Shown in pieces: positions 9,376-18,332 of a stretch of 64,000 bases of DNA. Both the position numbers and the translations under genes were made by a program. The notes beneath the pieces were generated by a model. That model searched no databases. It was not told the origin of the DNA and worked only from the letters and a program-made list of their open reading frames with translations. The stretch is from Salsuginibacillus kocurii DSM 18087 (GTDB taxonomy: Bacteria; Bacillota; Bacilli; Bacillales; Marinococcaceae): contig NZ_KB898624.1 in the NCBI RefSeq assembly GCF_000377705.1, positions 364,516-428,515 of the forward strand, given 5' to 3'. Positions within the stretch are counted from its first letter, which is position 1; each line of letters opens with the position of its first letter.

Positions 9376-10236
9376 CTATAATTGATTCAAATCAAATAAA
9401 ACTGTTTCAGCTAACATTTGCCCTGCCCGCTTTGGCGCCAGCCAACCTGGTAGCCCTGGGGCGAGCATTGCTTTTAACCCTCTTTCTTTGGCGTACTCAA
9501 AGTCAGTGCCTCCTTCTCCAGAAGCTACATCTAAAATAAACAATTGAGGTTTGGCTTCTCGCAATAAACTTTTTGTTAAAACAAGAGCTGGAATCGTGTT
9601 AACGACCATATCAGCTGACGGCATCATGTCCGGTAACTTTTCTAATGGACCATTTTTAATTTGCATCGTTTTCAACCGTGCCCGTTCATATGGATCATTC
9701 GAGATTGAAGTGACATGCGCCCCCATAGCTTGCAACGTATTGGCAACAGTAAGGCCTACCCTGCCCGCTCCTAGTACGACAATGTCCGCACCGTGAATAG
9801 TGATATCGGTATGTTTAATTAGCAAATAGACGATTCCCTCCGCTGTCGGAATGCCATTTAAAATCGCCACATCATCTCGTTCTAATAAAGGATGCAGCTT
9901 TCGTTTCATGCCCTTTTCAAGTGCTTTGCCTCCTGTGCCTTTTATTCCCGTATACCACTTACAAGCAGAGGACGTTTTTTGCAATTGTTCCCGATCGATA
10001 ACAAGGGGTTGTGACGAAAATACAGCCTCTACTGTATCTTGTTCTTTGATCCCTGAAACAGGGAACAAAAGTGCCTCTATTTGCTGCCACGGCACCTCTT
10101 GGAACGTGGCTTTCAACCCATGATGCAGCTGAACATGATCAAAACCTAAAGCATAGGTGCGGATGTTTTCATCAGCAAAGGTCCGCATCATTTCAATTTG
10201 TCTGGCATCCCCTCCTATAATCGCAATGCTTCTCAT
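9376..10236 (-). CDS. dpaA: Dipicolinate synthase subunit A
   Basis: SpoVFA subunit, NAD(P)-binding. It has an N-terminal IIGGDAR motif, a central Rossmann motif VVLGAGRVG (~residues 156-164), and near the end LPGWLAPKRAG, typical of the family. 286 residues, full length. The ATG is preceded by GAAAGGAAG. A sigma-K-type promoter 40-65 bp upstream fits its known mother-cell expression. Forms an operon with dpaB. Confidence 0.95.
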   Translation of the reverse strand: MRSIAIIGGDARQIEMMRTFADENIRTYALGFDHVQLHHGLKATFQEVPWQQIEALLFPVSGIKEQDTVEAVFSSQPLVIDREQLQKTSSACKWYTGIKGTGGKALEKGMKRKLHPLLERDDVAILNGIPTAEGIVYLLIKHTDITIHGADIVVLGAGRVGLTVANTLQAMGAHVTSISNDPYERARLKTMQIKNGPLEKLPDMMPSADMVVNTIPALVLTKSLLREAKPQLFILDVASGEGGTDFEYAKERGLKAMLAPGLPGWLAPKRAGQMLAETVLFDLNQL

Positions 10237-10274
10237 TAGTCCCCGCTTCCTTTCTATATAGGAATCATTTACTG

Positions 10275-10302
10275 TACCTTATGTAGGGAGGATTCCTAGT
10301 GT
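10275..10302 (-). promoter_or_regulatory. sigma-K-type promoter for dpaA-dpaB
   Basis: On the minus strand CATAAGGTA (10275-10283) fits the sigma-K -10 pattern CATANNNTA exactly. AC dinucleotides lie 15 and 17 bp upstream (10299-10302), matching the sigma-K -35. It lies 40 bp upstream of dpaA, and spoVF genes are known sigma-K targets in B. subtilis. Confidence 0.6.
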
Positions 10303-10317
10303 GTGCGCATCTACCTA

Positions 10318-10353
10318 ATAAGCGCCGCCTTTATAAATTAAGGCGGCGCTTAT
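10318..10353. terminator. perfect 14-bp hairpin between ymxH and dpaA (terminator-like)
   Basis: ATAAGCGCCGCCTT (10318-10331) and its exact complement AAGGCGGCGCTTAT (10340-10353) flank an 8-nt loop. The structure is very stable but neither strand has a U-tract after it, so it may terminate poorly, protect the ymxH transcript end or act with a factor. Confidence 0.55.
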
Positions 10354-10360
10354 AAACGTC

Positions 10361-10594
10361 TTATTGTTTTTCAATGATAATCATGTCTTCTCCCATCGTT
10401 TTCAATTCGTTCCACGTAATCTCTATATGAGAGGTGTCTTTTTGAAACATATGTTTCCTCGCTGTCGGAAATAAAAAAGAATGAATGTATCCGCTGCTTG
10501 GGTCAAACCAGGCATCTACTTTACCCGGCACCCCAAGCCTTCCTCCTTCGGTAAAATCAACTATTTCCTTCGACCCAATCTCACTTAATCGCAT
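10361..10594 (-). CDS. ymxH: YlmC/YmxH family sporulation protein (PRC-barrel)
   Basis: 77-residue protein beginning MRLSEIGSKEIVD, with alternating short beta-strand-like segments typical of a PRC-barrel. In this family YmxH lies between mlpA and dpaA, as here. The precise role is unknown; family members are linked with sporulation. The ATG follows a clear AAAGGAGG. A CATAGAATA motif at 10697-10705 fits a sigma-K -10 but lacks an obvious -35. Confidence 0.88.
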   Translation of the reverse strand: MRLSEIGSKEIVDFTEGGRLGVPGKVDAWFDPSSGYIHSFLFPTARKHMFQKDTSHIEITWNELKTMGEDMIIIEKQ

Positions 10595-10696
10595 GTTGAC
10601 CTCCTTTCGGTTTTCCTGCTGTCTTTCTCCTTAGCTAACGAGCAGCAAGAGCTACTTGTACGTTTAAACGTGCTGGTCAGTTAGCCTGCTCACGAT

Positions 10697-10705
10697 TATT
10701 CTATG
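10697..10705 (-). promoter_or_regulatory. possible sporulation-type -10 element upstream of ymxH
   Basis: Minus-strand CATAGAATA fits CATANNNTA (sigma-K) and resembles sigma-E -10 elements. No convincing -35 AC or GAATA-type element is found at the right distance, so this is weak. It lies in the 292-bp gap between mlpA and ymxH, which otherwise holds only the mlpA terminator. Confidence 0.25.
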
Positions 10706-10842
10706 ACTCGATTCATATATACTTTCATAAAATTAAAACACTTTTACCGCTTACACGTTAGGCGTGACATCTCACTGCCTCAATTGGTTTATGCCTTTAA
10801 GCTCGAGCGTAACAAACATATGCCGCACAGGAACCAGCAGAG

Positions 10843-10888
10843 AAACTAAAAGGACCTGCCCCCCTCAGGGAACAGGTCCTTTTAGTTT
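10843..10888 (-). terminator. terminator after mlpA
   Basis: A perfect 16-bp inverted repeat (10843-10858 with 10873-10888; core AAAAGGACCTG/CAGGTCCTTTT). On the minus strand the distal arm is itself U-rich (CCTTTTAGTTT). The repeat reaches into the mlpA stop codon at 10887-10889. Confidence 0.8.
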
Positions 10889-12122
10889 AAATCGATGTCG
10901 GCAACTGTCCCTCTTTACTAATTAATGAGAGACTGTAATCGTTGGAAAATGTAGCCTTAGCTACTTCTGATAAATCAGCTACACTCACCTCTTGAATTAA
11001 AGCTAATACATCGTCTAGGCTTCGGTGATGGCCAAGCATTAATTCATTTTTTCCATTTCGGCTCATGCGACTGTTCGTACTTTCCAAACTTAACATGATA
11101 TTTCCTTTTAGCTGTTCTTTGCCATTTTCCAAGTCTTTCGACGTTATCCCTTGCTGTTTTACTTCAGTAAGAGTAGAAATCGTTGCTTCAAACAATTCAT
11201 CTAATTGATCTTCTGCCGTGCCTGCATAAATTGTAAACATGCCTGTGTCCTGAAAGGCCGAATGATACGAAAAGACAGCATAAGCCAAACCGCGTTTTTC
11301 GCGAATTTCCTGAAACAGCTTGCTGCTCATGCTCCCACCTATGTAATTATTAAGTAAAATCATCGTGTACATGCGGTCACTGCCGATTTCAAGGCCTGGG
11401 AAGCCAAGACAAAGATGGGCCTGTTCCGTTCGTTTTTGATAGGTTCGTTTATCTTGATAAAAACGAGGGGGTGTCAATGCTCGCTGTTCTTTTTTGGCTG
11501 GCACTTCAGCAAAGCGTGCCTTTGTTTCTTCACGAATCGACTCTGTCACATTGCCAGCAAGGGAAATGACTACATTTTCCGCTGAATAATGTTTGTCCAT
11601 ATATTCCTGCAAGGTGTTACGGTCAAACTGTTCTAGCGTATCTTCAGTGCCAAGAATCGGCCTTCCGATTGGATGGTTATGGTATGAAGCTTCACCTAAA
11701 TAATCATGGACAATATCATCCGGCGTATCATCAACCATTTTAATCTCTTCTAAAACGACACTTTTTTCTCTTTCTACTTCCTCTTCTTGAAAAGTTGATG
11801 AAAAGAACATGTCCGCTAAAATGTCAATCGCCCGACTAGCATGCTCATCTAATACTTTTGCATAAAAACATGTGTATTCTTTTGATGTAAATGCATTCAC
11901 ATGACCGCCAATCTGATCGAATGCTTCAGCAATCTCGGCCGCTGTCCGGTTTTCTGTCCCTTTGAATAACATGTGCTCTAAAAAATGAGAGATCCCATTT
12001 TCAGCAGCGTTCTCATAACGTGAACCTGTTCCAATCCAAATCCCGATCGAAACCGATCTGACATGCGGCATATGTTCTGTGACTATACGTAATCCATTTG
12101 GTAGTTGGTCTCGTTCTATCAA
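10887..12122 (-). CDS. mlpA: M16-family zinc protease MlpA
   Basis: Insulinase-type (M16) metalloprotease; the B. subtilis homologue (YmxG/MlpA) has been linked to control of aprE-type protease expression. The inverted zinc motif HxxEH is HFLEH (His46, Glu49, His50), with distal acidic residues in VVLEEIKM. 411 residues, single-chain two-domain M16 size. It starts 22 bp after ylxY and is probably cotranscribed with it. Confidence 0.93.
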   Translation of the reverse strand: MIERDQLPNGLRIVTEHMPHVRSVSIGIWIGTGSRYENAAENGISHFLEHMLFKGTENRTAAEIAEAFDQIGGHVNAFTSKEYTCFYAKVLDEHASRAIDILADMFFSSTFQEEEVEREKSVVLEEIKMVDDTPDDIVHDYLGEASYHNHPIGRPILGTEDTLEQFDRNTLQEYMDKHYSAENVVISLAGNVTESIREETKARFAEVPAKKEQRALTPPRFYQDKRTYQKRTEQAHLCLGFPGLEIGSDRMYTMILLNNYIGGSMSSKLFQEIREKRGLAYAVFSYHSAFQDTGMFTIYAGTAEDQLDELFEATISTLTEVKQQGITSKDLENGKEQLKGNIMLSLESTNSRMSRNGKNELMLGHHRSLDDVLALIQEVSVADLSEVAKATFSNDYSLSLISKEGQLPTSI

Positions 12123-12144
12123 CTGAACGCCTCCTTTACCCTGT

Positions 12145-13104
12145 TTATCTTTTTGCGGGAAGCCGTTTTTCTGAGGTGAGCTGAGATAGCGTCCCTACAT
12201 GCAATCCTTCATCATGAGCTCCCTCGATGAGCCGCTCTAACGAACGAGAAGTAGCTTCAGTAGGATGCATTAAAACAGTGGCTCCTGGATGCAGCTTGCT
12301 TAACACACGATTAGTTAACTGTTCAGGGCTCGGTTTTTGCCAATCAATTGTGTCAACAGTCCACATAACCGTCCGCATTCCTCGTTCATCTGCAAGCTCA
12401 ACGACCTCATCGCGGTAGCTTCCTGAAGGAGGAGCGAACCAAGTAGGGGTCGTATTTGTTGTTGCCTCGATAATCCGCTGGGTCTGTTCGAGTTCTTGTA
12501 CAACTTTTTGAGCCGGCAATTGCGCCATATCTGGATGTGAATATGCATGGTTGCCTATTTCATGGCCCTCTTCTTTAATCATTCTAGCTAATGACGGATG
12601 CTTTCTCACCCATGAACCATCAAGAAAGAAAGTTGCCTTAACATTGTTGTCTTGAAGAGTCTGCAGCATATCAGGAATATACTCTTCTCCCCAGGCAACA
12701 TTTATTAAAAAAGCAGTAGCGTTTTTATTTGGATGCCCTCTATACAACGGGGCCGCAGGCAAATCTTCCAGGTGAACTGAAGGTGACGTTTCCCGGAGAA
12801 CAAGTTTATTTTTATCAAATGTACCTGCTTCTTTCATATTTTCATAGGAGGCTTCTATATCAACTTCAATCCCGGAATAGCCGGGCGTTGCCCGCCACAC
12901 ACTATCATCTTCTGCATTTTCAGCAGGTTCATTTATTGCTTCAGCAGCTTTTTCGATTTCGTACGTAAGCTGCAATGAATCAAATGTAGCTGAAGAAACT
13001 ACTTCTACCTGCTCTTGTTGCTCACTGATCGAAAAATCGAATGAGAAAAAAACAAGGTATATAAGAACACACATACTTGCTCCCATGATAAAAAACTTAA
13101 ACAT
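12145..13104 (-). CDS. ylxY: YlxY-type polysaccharide deacetylase-like protein
   Basis: 319-residue NodB-fold protein with an N-terminal membrane/signal segment (residues 1-25) and a Ser/Glu-rich spacer. The NodB domain spans ~125-310. The metal-site His pair is retained in HEIGNHAYSHPDM. The first NodB motif (usually TFDDGP) is replaced by NVAWGEEY, removing the catalytic aspartates; B. subtilis YlxY is, to my knowledge, altered in the same way. Peptidoglycan deacetylation is therefore doubtful. Sits between pnp and mlpA as in B. subtilis. Confidence 0.87.
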   Translation of the reverse strand: MFKFFIMGASMCVLIYLVFFSFDFSISEQQEQVEVVSSATFDSLQLTYEIEKAAEAINEPAENAEDDSVWRATPGYSGIEVDIEASYENMKEAGTFDKNKLVLRETSPSVHLEDLPAAPLYRGHPNKNATAFLINVAWGEEYIPDMLQTLQDNNVKATFFLDGSWVRKHPSLARMIKEEGHEIGNHAYSHPDMAQLPAQKVVQELEQTQRIIEATTNTTPTWFAPPSGSYRDEVVELADERGMRTVMWTVDTIDWQKPSPEQLTNRVLSKLHPGATVLMHPTEATSRSLERLIEGAHDEGLHVGTLSQLTSEKRLPAKR

Positions 13105-13249
13105 CCAAACCCCTCCCCGCTCAATCGTATGTAGGAAAAAGCAGAGAAAGAACTGCTTTAATAAGGGAGAGAGGGGATGGATGAATCCTTTTACAAGCAG
13201 GAAGCTTGGCCTGCTGCCCTCCAGCTAGACCTAAACTTTCTTCTAAAAG

Positions 13250-13278
13250 TGTAAAAAGAACTTGGCTCAAGGCCAAGC
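13250..13278 (-). terminator. Rho-independent terminator after pnp
   Basis: CTTGGC (13261-13266) pairs with GCCAAG (13272-13277), followed on the minus strand by TTCTTTTTAC. It lies 23 bp beyond the pnp stop. Confidence 0.75.
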
Positions 13279-13300
13279 CTTTTCTTATTGATTGAAATGA

Positions 13301-15421
13301 TTATCCTTTCGACGGTGCTTCGGTTTGTTCTTTATTTTTCTCTTCATTTAGTATCGCTTTGCGGGAAAGATTGACGCGGCCCTGATTATCGATTTCTGTC
13401 ACTTTGACCTCGATTTCGTCGCCGATTTTCACAACATCTTCAACTTTTTCGACACGCTCTTGCGCCAATTGAGATATATGAACAAGTCCATCTTTTCCTT
13501 TAAAGAGTTCTACAAATGCTCCGAATTTCTCAATTCGTTTGACTTTCCCTGTGTAACGTTCGCCAACTTCTACTTCACGGACAATATCTTCGATCGTCTT
13601 TTTCGCTTGCAGGTTGGCTTGTTGGTCAGCAGAAGAAATATAAACCGTGCCGTCCTGTTCAATATCCACTTTCACGCCATTATCATCAATAATTTGATTA
13701 ATGGTCTTTCCACTTGGACCAATGACATCACGAATTTTTTCCGCTTTAATATGCATGGTAAGAATCTTAGGTGCGTATTCCGAAAGCTCTGTCCGGGACT
13801 CGCTGATTGCTTCGAGCATATTATTAAGCACTTTTAAGCGGGCGTGGTGAGCTTTTTCCAGGGCATGCTCCAGAATCTCGCGGTTAATCCCTTCAATCTT
13901 AATATCCATTTGCAGCGCTGTTACACCTTCTTTAGTACCAGCTACTTTAAAGTCCATATCCCCTAAAGCATCTTCCATTCCCTGAATATCGGTCAACACA
14001 GCAACATCATCATTTTCTTTAACGAGCCCCATTGCGATACCAGCTACTGGTGCTTTAATTGGGACACCAGCGTCCATCATCGCCAATGTGCTGGCACAGA
14101 TACTCGCCTGAGAGGTGGACCCATTTGATTCCAACACTTCAGAAACGAGGCGAATCGTGTATGGAAAAGCTTTTTCGTCAGGAATCACTGCTTCTAAAGC
14201 ACGCTCCCCTAATGCTCCGTGACCGATTTCGCGCCGGCCCGGTCCTCGAATTGGCCCTGTTTCCCCTACACTAAAGGAAGGGAAGTTGTAGTGGTGCATG
14301 AAACGTTTCGATTCTTCAAGGTCGAGTCCATCTAAAATTTGCACATCACCAAGGGCTCCTAACGTACAAACGCTGAGTGCCTGCGTTTGGCCGCGCGTGA
14401 AGAGTCCTGACCCATGTGTCCGTGGTAGTAATTTTACCTGAGAAGCTAAATCCCGAATTTCCTCCGGCTGTCGGCCATCAGGACGAATACCTTCTTTGGT
14501 AATGGAACGGCGAAACTCTTCTTTCACCAGGTCTCCAAGAATCTCTCCAACTTCGCCTTGCTGTTCTTCATCAAAATGCTCAAGAACTTCAGCTTTTACT
14601 GCTTCAGTTGCTTCATCACGCGCATGCTTTTCTTTAACAAGGACCGCTTCGTGCAGGCGGTTTCCTGTTTTTTCTTTGACCTTCGACACCAAGTCTTGAT
14701 CAGGCAGTTTTAATTCGACTTCCATCTTTTCTTTGCCAACTTCTGCCACGATTTTCTCTTGAAAAGCGACAAGGCGCTTAATCTCTTCGTGCCCGTACAT
14801 GATAGCCTGCAGCATGGTTTCTTCAGGCACTTCCAAAGCACCGGCTTCTACCATGTTAATCGCGTCTTTTGTACCGGCAACAATCAAGTCAAGATCGCTT
14901 TTTTCCATTTGTTCATTTGTTGGGTTCGTAATAAATTCCCCTTTGACTCTGCCGATTTGCACACCAGCAATCGGTCCGCCAAATGGAATGTCAGACACAG
15001 CAAGAGCAAGTGAGGATCCCAGCATTGCTGCCATTTCCGTAGAACAATCCTGATCTACGCTCATCACGGTGCTGATCACTTGCAAATCATTTCGGAATCC
15101 ATCTGGAAATAGTGGACGGATCGGCCGGTCGATTAAACGACTCGTAAGAGTAGCCTTTTCACTCGGGCGTCCTTCCCGCTTAATAAATCCACCAGGGATT
15201 TTACCAGCTGCATAGAGCCGTTCTTCATAATTGACAGTTAACGGGAAAAAAGGCAGGTCTTTTGGTTCTTTTGATGCAGTAGCTGTAGTTAAAACGGCAG
15301 AATCTCCATAACGAATTAAAACCGCTCCATTTGCCTGTTTGGCAAGCTGGCCGACTTCAACCGTTACTTCACGCCCTGCCCACTCTAGGGTGAAGATTTG
15401 CGGTGTATTTTCTGAATTCAA
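13301..15421 (-). CDS. pnp: Polynucleotide phosphorylase
   Basis: 3'-5' phosphorolytic exoribonuclease for mRNA turnover. Two RNase PH domains (first to ~215, second ~310-540, with [18 protein letters not shown] and [10 protein letters not shown]), then a KH domain around [13 protein letters not shown] and a C-terminal S1 domain beginning [19 protein letters not shown]. 706 residues, full length. The start is a TTG with AGGAGG 8 bp upstream. The TTG overlaps the stop of a possible 13-codon leader ORF (TTGA). Confidence 0.96.
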   Translation of the reverse strand: MNSENTPQIFTLEWAGREVTVEVGQLAKQANGAVLIRYGDSAVLTTATASKEPKDLPFFPLTVNYEERLYAAGKIPGGFIKREGRPSEKATLTSRLIDRPIRPLFPDGFRNDLQVISTVMSVDQDCSTEMAAMLGSSLALAVSDIPFGGPIAGVQIGRVKGEFITNPTNEQMEKSDLDLIVAGTKDAINMVEAGALEVPEETMLQAIMYGHEEIKRLVAFQEKIVAEVGKEKMEVELKLPDQDLVSKVKEKTGNRLHEAVLVKEKHARDEATEAVKAEVLEHFDEEQQGEVGEILGDLVKEEFRRSITKEGIRPDGRQPEEIRDLASQVKLLPRTHGSGLFTRGQTQALSVCTLGALGDVQILDGLDLEESKRFMHHYNFPSFSVGETGPIRGPGRREIGHGALGERALEAVIPDEKAFPYTIRLVSEVLESNGSTSQASICASTLAMMDAGVPIKAPVAGIAMGLVKENDDVAVLTDIQGMEDALGDMDFKVAGTKEGVTALQMDIKIEGINREILEHALEKAHHARLKVLNNMLEAISESRTELSEYAPKILTMHIKAEKIRDVIGPSGKTINQIIDDNGVKVDIEQDGTVYISSADQQANLQAKKTIEDIVREVEVGERYTGKVKRIEKFGAFVELFKGKDGLVHISQLAQERVEKVEDVVKIGDEIEVKVTEIDNQGRVNLSRKAILNEEKNKEQTEAPSKG

Positions 15422-15459
15422 TTCATATTCCTCCTGTATCTCATCAATCGCTTCAACAT
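15418..15459 (-). CDS. possible leader peptide coupled to pnp
   Basis: A 13-codon frame encoding [13 protein letters not shown] starts at ATG 15459 behind AAAGG with 6-bp spacing. It ends in TGA that overlaps the pnp TTG start. Its Shine-Dalgarno lies in one arm of a 9-bp inverted repeat (15463-15471 with 15507-15515), and the pnp Shine-Dalgarno lies inside the frame. Such short frames occur by chance, so translation is unproven. Confidence 0.3.
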   Translation of the reverse strand: MLKRLMRYRRNMN

Positions 15460-15690
15460 GGAAAGCCTTTCGATTTTAGCCAGTCATGATGAAGCTGCCG
15501 CCCCTTGAAAGGCTTATACTAGAGAAACGATGATATTAATAAGGGTTTTTAGTATAGGTATACCCTTTTAAAGCATGTCCATCCGTGCATTCTCTCATAA
15601 GAAAAACGTTCCATCTGCTGCATAGCAGCATTATTGATTGTTCCTGATCCATTCATTTTTTAACAAGATTTAACATGATCTAACTGTAAC
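15422..15690. other. pnp leader/promoter region
   Basis: Roughly 270 bp between the rpsO terminator and pnp. It contains the leader ORF above, the inverted repeat AAGCCTTTC/GAAAGGCTT, a smaller GCTGC/GCAGC hairpin and a TATACT box on the minus strand near 15556-15561 with a TGGACA 19 bp upstream, a spacing longer than usual. No larger gene is visible. Confidence 0.5.
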
Positions 15691-15719
15691 AAAAAAGCGG
15701 GAAATCTCCCGCTTTTTGT
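15691..15719 (-). terminator. Rho-independent terminator after rpsO
   Basis: AAAGCGGGA and TCCCGCTTT arms around a short loop, followed on the minus strand by TTTTTTG. Immediately downstream of the rpsO stop. Confidence 0.9.
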
Positions 15720-15721
15720 GG

Positions 15722-15991
15722 TTATCGACGCAGCCCAAGGCTTCGAATAAGATCGCGATAACGCGTGATATCTTTATTACGAAGATACGTTAGCAAATTA
15801 CGACGACGACCTACCATTTTTAGCAGACCGCGGCGTGAATGATGGTCTTTTTTGTGCGTACGAAGATGCTCGTTTAGATCCTTGATTTGCTCAGTAAGGA
15901 TTGCAACTTGTACTTCTGGAGACCCCGTATCATTTTCATGCGTTTTGTACTGCTCGACGATTTCCTGTTTGCGTTCTTGGGTAAGTGCCAT
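15722..15991 (-). CDS. rpsO: 30S ribosomal protein S15
   Basis: 89-residue S15 ([10 protein letters not shown]...), binding the 16S rRNA central domain, with the conserved [24 protein letters not shown] and RRRNLLTYL segments. The frame can be extended by two codons to a TTG at 15997, but the ATG at 15991 has AAGGAGGTG at correct spacing and gives the standard length. It has its own promoter and terminator. Confidence 0.97.
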   Translation of the reverse strand: MALTQERKQEIVEQYKTHENDTGSPEVQVAILTEQIKDLNEHLRTHKKDHHSRRGLLKMVGRRRNLLTYLRNKDITRYRDLIRSLGLRR

Positions 15992-16086
15992 ACCCAAACA
16001 CCTCCTTAAATTATTACCGCCTACTCCCTAGCCGATCGTCGGAGGAACGAATTGGCCAAGAAAAGGCTGAATGTCATACAGTTCAT

Positions 16087-16115
16087 AGAATACCTTTTTT
16101 CGAGCTAGAATGCAA
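16087..16115 (-). promoter_or_regulatory. candidate sigma-A promoter for rpsO
   Basis: Minus-strand TTGCAT (16110-16115), 17 bp, TATTCT (16087-16092). It sets a leader of ~90 nt before rpsO that contains CCTCC and GGGAG segments able to pair. S15 leaders are autoregulatory in several bacteria, but I cannot confirm such a fold here. Confidence 0.55.
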
Positions 16116-16221
16116 TAGTAAAGGTGAAGGAGCTTTTGGCAAATTACAAAAGTGTTTCCTTCATGTAAGACAAAGCACCCTCTTTGTATTTTAGCACCTT
16201 TTTAAGCTAACCATACCTATC

Positions 16222-17169
16222 CTAGCTAGAAAAATAGGAACGTGCTGCTGCTCTATCTTTTCCAATTTGCTCTTTCAATTCGTCAATCGAAGAGAATTTA
16301 ACTTCTCCTCTTAGCCGCTCATGCCAAACAACCGTTGCTTTTTTCCCGTACAAATCTCCCTCAAAATCCAGCAGATGAACTTCAACAGTAGGATCATCCT
16401 CACTGATTGTATGAAATGTTGGCTTATACCCTACGTTAGCTACCCCGTGAATGGTCTCTCCCTCTACGATGAAAGATACCGTATAAACACCTGTTGCCGG
16501 CAGCATAAATGGCTCCTCACACTGAACATTTGCTGTGGGAAAACCGATCGTCCGCCCACGCCTCTCACCCGTTACAACTTTTCCAACAATGGAAAATTCA
16601 CGGCCTAGCCAGACGTTCACCTCCTGCATGTCCCCTGCTTGAATTAATTCACGAATTTTTGTAGAGCTGACTTTTTCACTTTCTAACACATAAGGGCTTA
16701 CTGTCGTCTGTTCAAAACAGCCCCGCGCATGAAAGGGCAGGGTCTCCATTGTGCCTTTTCCAAGCTGACCGTATGTATAATCAAACCCAGCCACTACATG
16801 TACAGCTCCAAGATCAATTAAATAATGATCCACGAAGGCCTGAGGAATGAGTTTAGAAAACGTAGCGTCAAATGAGACAATTAAGAGCCGATCGCAGCCG
16901 AGCGCTTCGATGGTTTTTTCTTTTTCAGGCAAGGGGGTAATGTAACGCATATCTTCTTCATTCACATCCGCTGACAGTACAGCTTTTGGGTGGGGATGGA
17001 AAGTCATTACCACACATTCTACATTACGTTCCTCTGCTTTTTGCTTTGCGGTTCTAATAACTTCTTGATGCCCAAGGTGAACACCATCAAAATAACCGAG
17101 CGCAAACACTGCAGGAGATCGTTCTTCTCTATGCCACCGATGTGGGTGATAGATATACTCTGTAATCAT
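16222..17169 (-). CDS. ribC: Bifunctional riboflavin kinase/FAD synthetase
   Basis: Makes FMN and FAD from riboflavin. The N-terminal nucleotidyltransferase domain carries ALGYFDGVHLGHQ (~residues 23-35) and MTFHPHPKAVL; the C-terminal riboflavin kinase domain carries GRTIGFPTANV. The usual start is ATG 17169, 6 bp after AGGTGG; an upstream in-frame GTG (17172) is too close. It starts 29 bp after truB. No FMN riboswitch is present in the short gap, so control is with truB. Confidence 0.95.
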   Translation of the reverse strand: MITEYIYHPHRWHREERSPAVFALGYFDGVHLGHQEVIRTAKQKAEERNVECVVMTFHPHPKAVLSADVNEEDMRYITPLPEKEKTIEALGCDRLLIVSFDATFSKLIPQAFVDHYLIDLGAVHVVAGFDYTYGQLGKGTMETLPFHARGCFEQTTVSPYVLESEKVSSTKIRELIQAGDMQEVNVWLGREFSIVGKVVTGERRGRTIGFPTANVQCEEPFMLPATGVYTVSFIVEGETIHGVANVGYKPTFHTISEDDPTVEVHLLDFEGDLYGKKATVVWHERLRGEVKFSSIDELKEQIGKDRAAARSYFSS

Positions 17170-17198
17170 CACGTGCCACCTACTTCATTTAAGTCTAG

Positions 17199-18119
17199 TT
17201 ATGAGGGGAGTTCGAGCGCAAGCATAGCTTGTGGTTTTAGCGCGTTCATTCGTTTAACATCTTCCATATACAAAGCTAGCGGCTGCCCTTTATAAAGAAA
17301 GAGTACCGGGCTGCTTTCTAAACCTGCAAAGCGCTCGAGCACAGCTCCATGCATAATTTTTTGTGCAGTGCCTTGGTCCACCTCAACGTGAGCTATATCC
17401 GGCAGAGCTTCTTGGATGGTAAAAAGATGCGTATATGCTTCCTCTGCTCGTTGTAACTCTTCCATTTTATCATAAGATATACAATCAGAAGTGGTAAATG
17501 GTCCTGCAGCTGTGCGAACGAGGGCAGACATATGGGCCGGATATCCGAGCTTCGCTCCAATATCGACAGCCACAGTGCGGACGTAAGTGCCTTTGCTACA
17601 ATGAATATCGATATCAAAGCTTGCGGTGCCGTTATCCGCAAAGGAAAGCTCAGACGTTCTTTCACAAGTAAAAATAGTGACCTCACGCTCTGGCCGTTCC
17701 ACCTCCAGGCCTTCTCTCGCATATTCGTATAATCGTTTCCCTTTTACTTTAACCGCCGAATAATAAGGGGGGACCTGAGTAATGGTACCTTGAAATGCGA
17801 CCAACGCCGAATCGACTTGATCATGATTTAACGTTTTATCTACTTTTTCCTCTTGCACGATTTCCCCGCTTGCATCTTCTGTAGTGGTGGCTGTGCCAAT
17901 CGTCACTGTCGCTGAATATTTTTTTTCAAGGCCGCTGATCATATTGGCCACCTTAGTAGCACGTCCAATACATAACGGCAGCACCCCAGTTACATCAGGG
18001 TCAAGGGTCCCTGTATGCCCGACTTGTTTTGTTTTAAACCAGCGCCGAGCTTTCATGACACAGTCATGGGAAGTCATTCCTTTTGGTTTATATAATGGTA
18101 AAACCCCAAGAGGCTTCAT
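17199..18119 (-). CDS. truB: tRNA pseudouridine(55) synthase
   Basis: Isomerises U55 in the tRNA T-loop. Catalytic Asp in GHTGTLDPDVTG (~Asp40), with KPKGMTSHD at the N-terminus, PPYYSAVKVKGKRLYEYAR and GTYVRTVAVDIG downstream. 306 residues, full length. It follows a terminator after rbfA, so it needs its own promoter or read-through; the 185-bp upstream gap has a TTTACT-16-GATAAA pair and a complex AAGGCT/AGCCTT inverted repeat, both weak. Confidence 0.95.
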   Translation of the reverse strand: MKPLGVLPLYKPKGMTSHDCVMKARRWFKTKQVGHTGTLDPDVTGVLPLCIGRATKVANMISGLEKKYSATVTIGTATTTEDASGEIVQEEKVDKTLNHDQVDSALVAFQGTITQVPPYYSAVKVKGKRLYEYAREGLEVERPEREVTIFTCERTSELSFADNGTASFDIDIHCSKGTYVRTVAVDIGAKLGYPAHMSALVRTAAGPFTTSDCISYDKMEELQRAEEAYTHLFTIQEALPDIAHVEVDQGTAQKIMHGAVLERFAGLESSPVLFLYKGQPLALYMEDVKRMNALKPQAMLALELPS

Positions 18120-18304
18120 TTGCTCTCACCTGCTTTTGGATAGGTATATGTATTTAATTAAACCGGTGGTATTCTTGCTAATCACATGCTAAACCGTGCT
18201 TTATCGCTTTAAAGAAAACTAAGTAAAGCCAAGGCTACGGCGTAGGCTGAGCCTTAGTAGCGCTTATACCGTTTCCTTCACCTATTTAAACGTTCTTACG
18301 GTGT

Positions 18305-18332
18305 AAAAAAGCGAACGGTCTCCCGTCCGCTT
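18305..18332 (-). terminator. Rho-independent terminator after rbfA
   Basis: GCGGACGG (18323-18330) pairs with CCGTTCGC (18311-18318), with one G-U, followed on the minus strand by TTTTTTAC. It closes the rimP-rbfA unit. Confidence 0.85.

Noticed and set aside
13460-13837. 125-residue plus-strand ORF within pnp
   Set aside because: Antisense to the KH/S1 part of pnp, no Shine-Dalgarno, low-complexity Phe/Asn-rich product typical of a reverse-complement shadow.
17170-17198. FMN riboswitch before ribC
   Set aside because: The truB-ribC gap is under 30 bp, too short for such an element.
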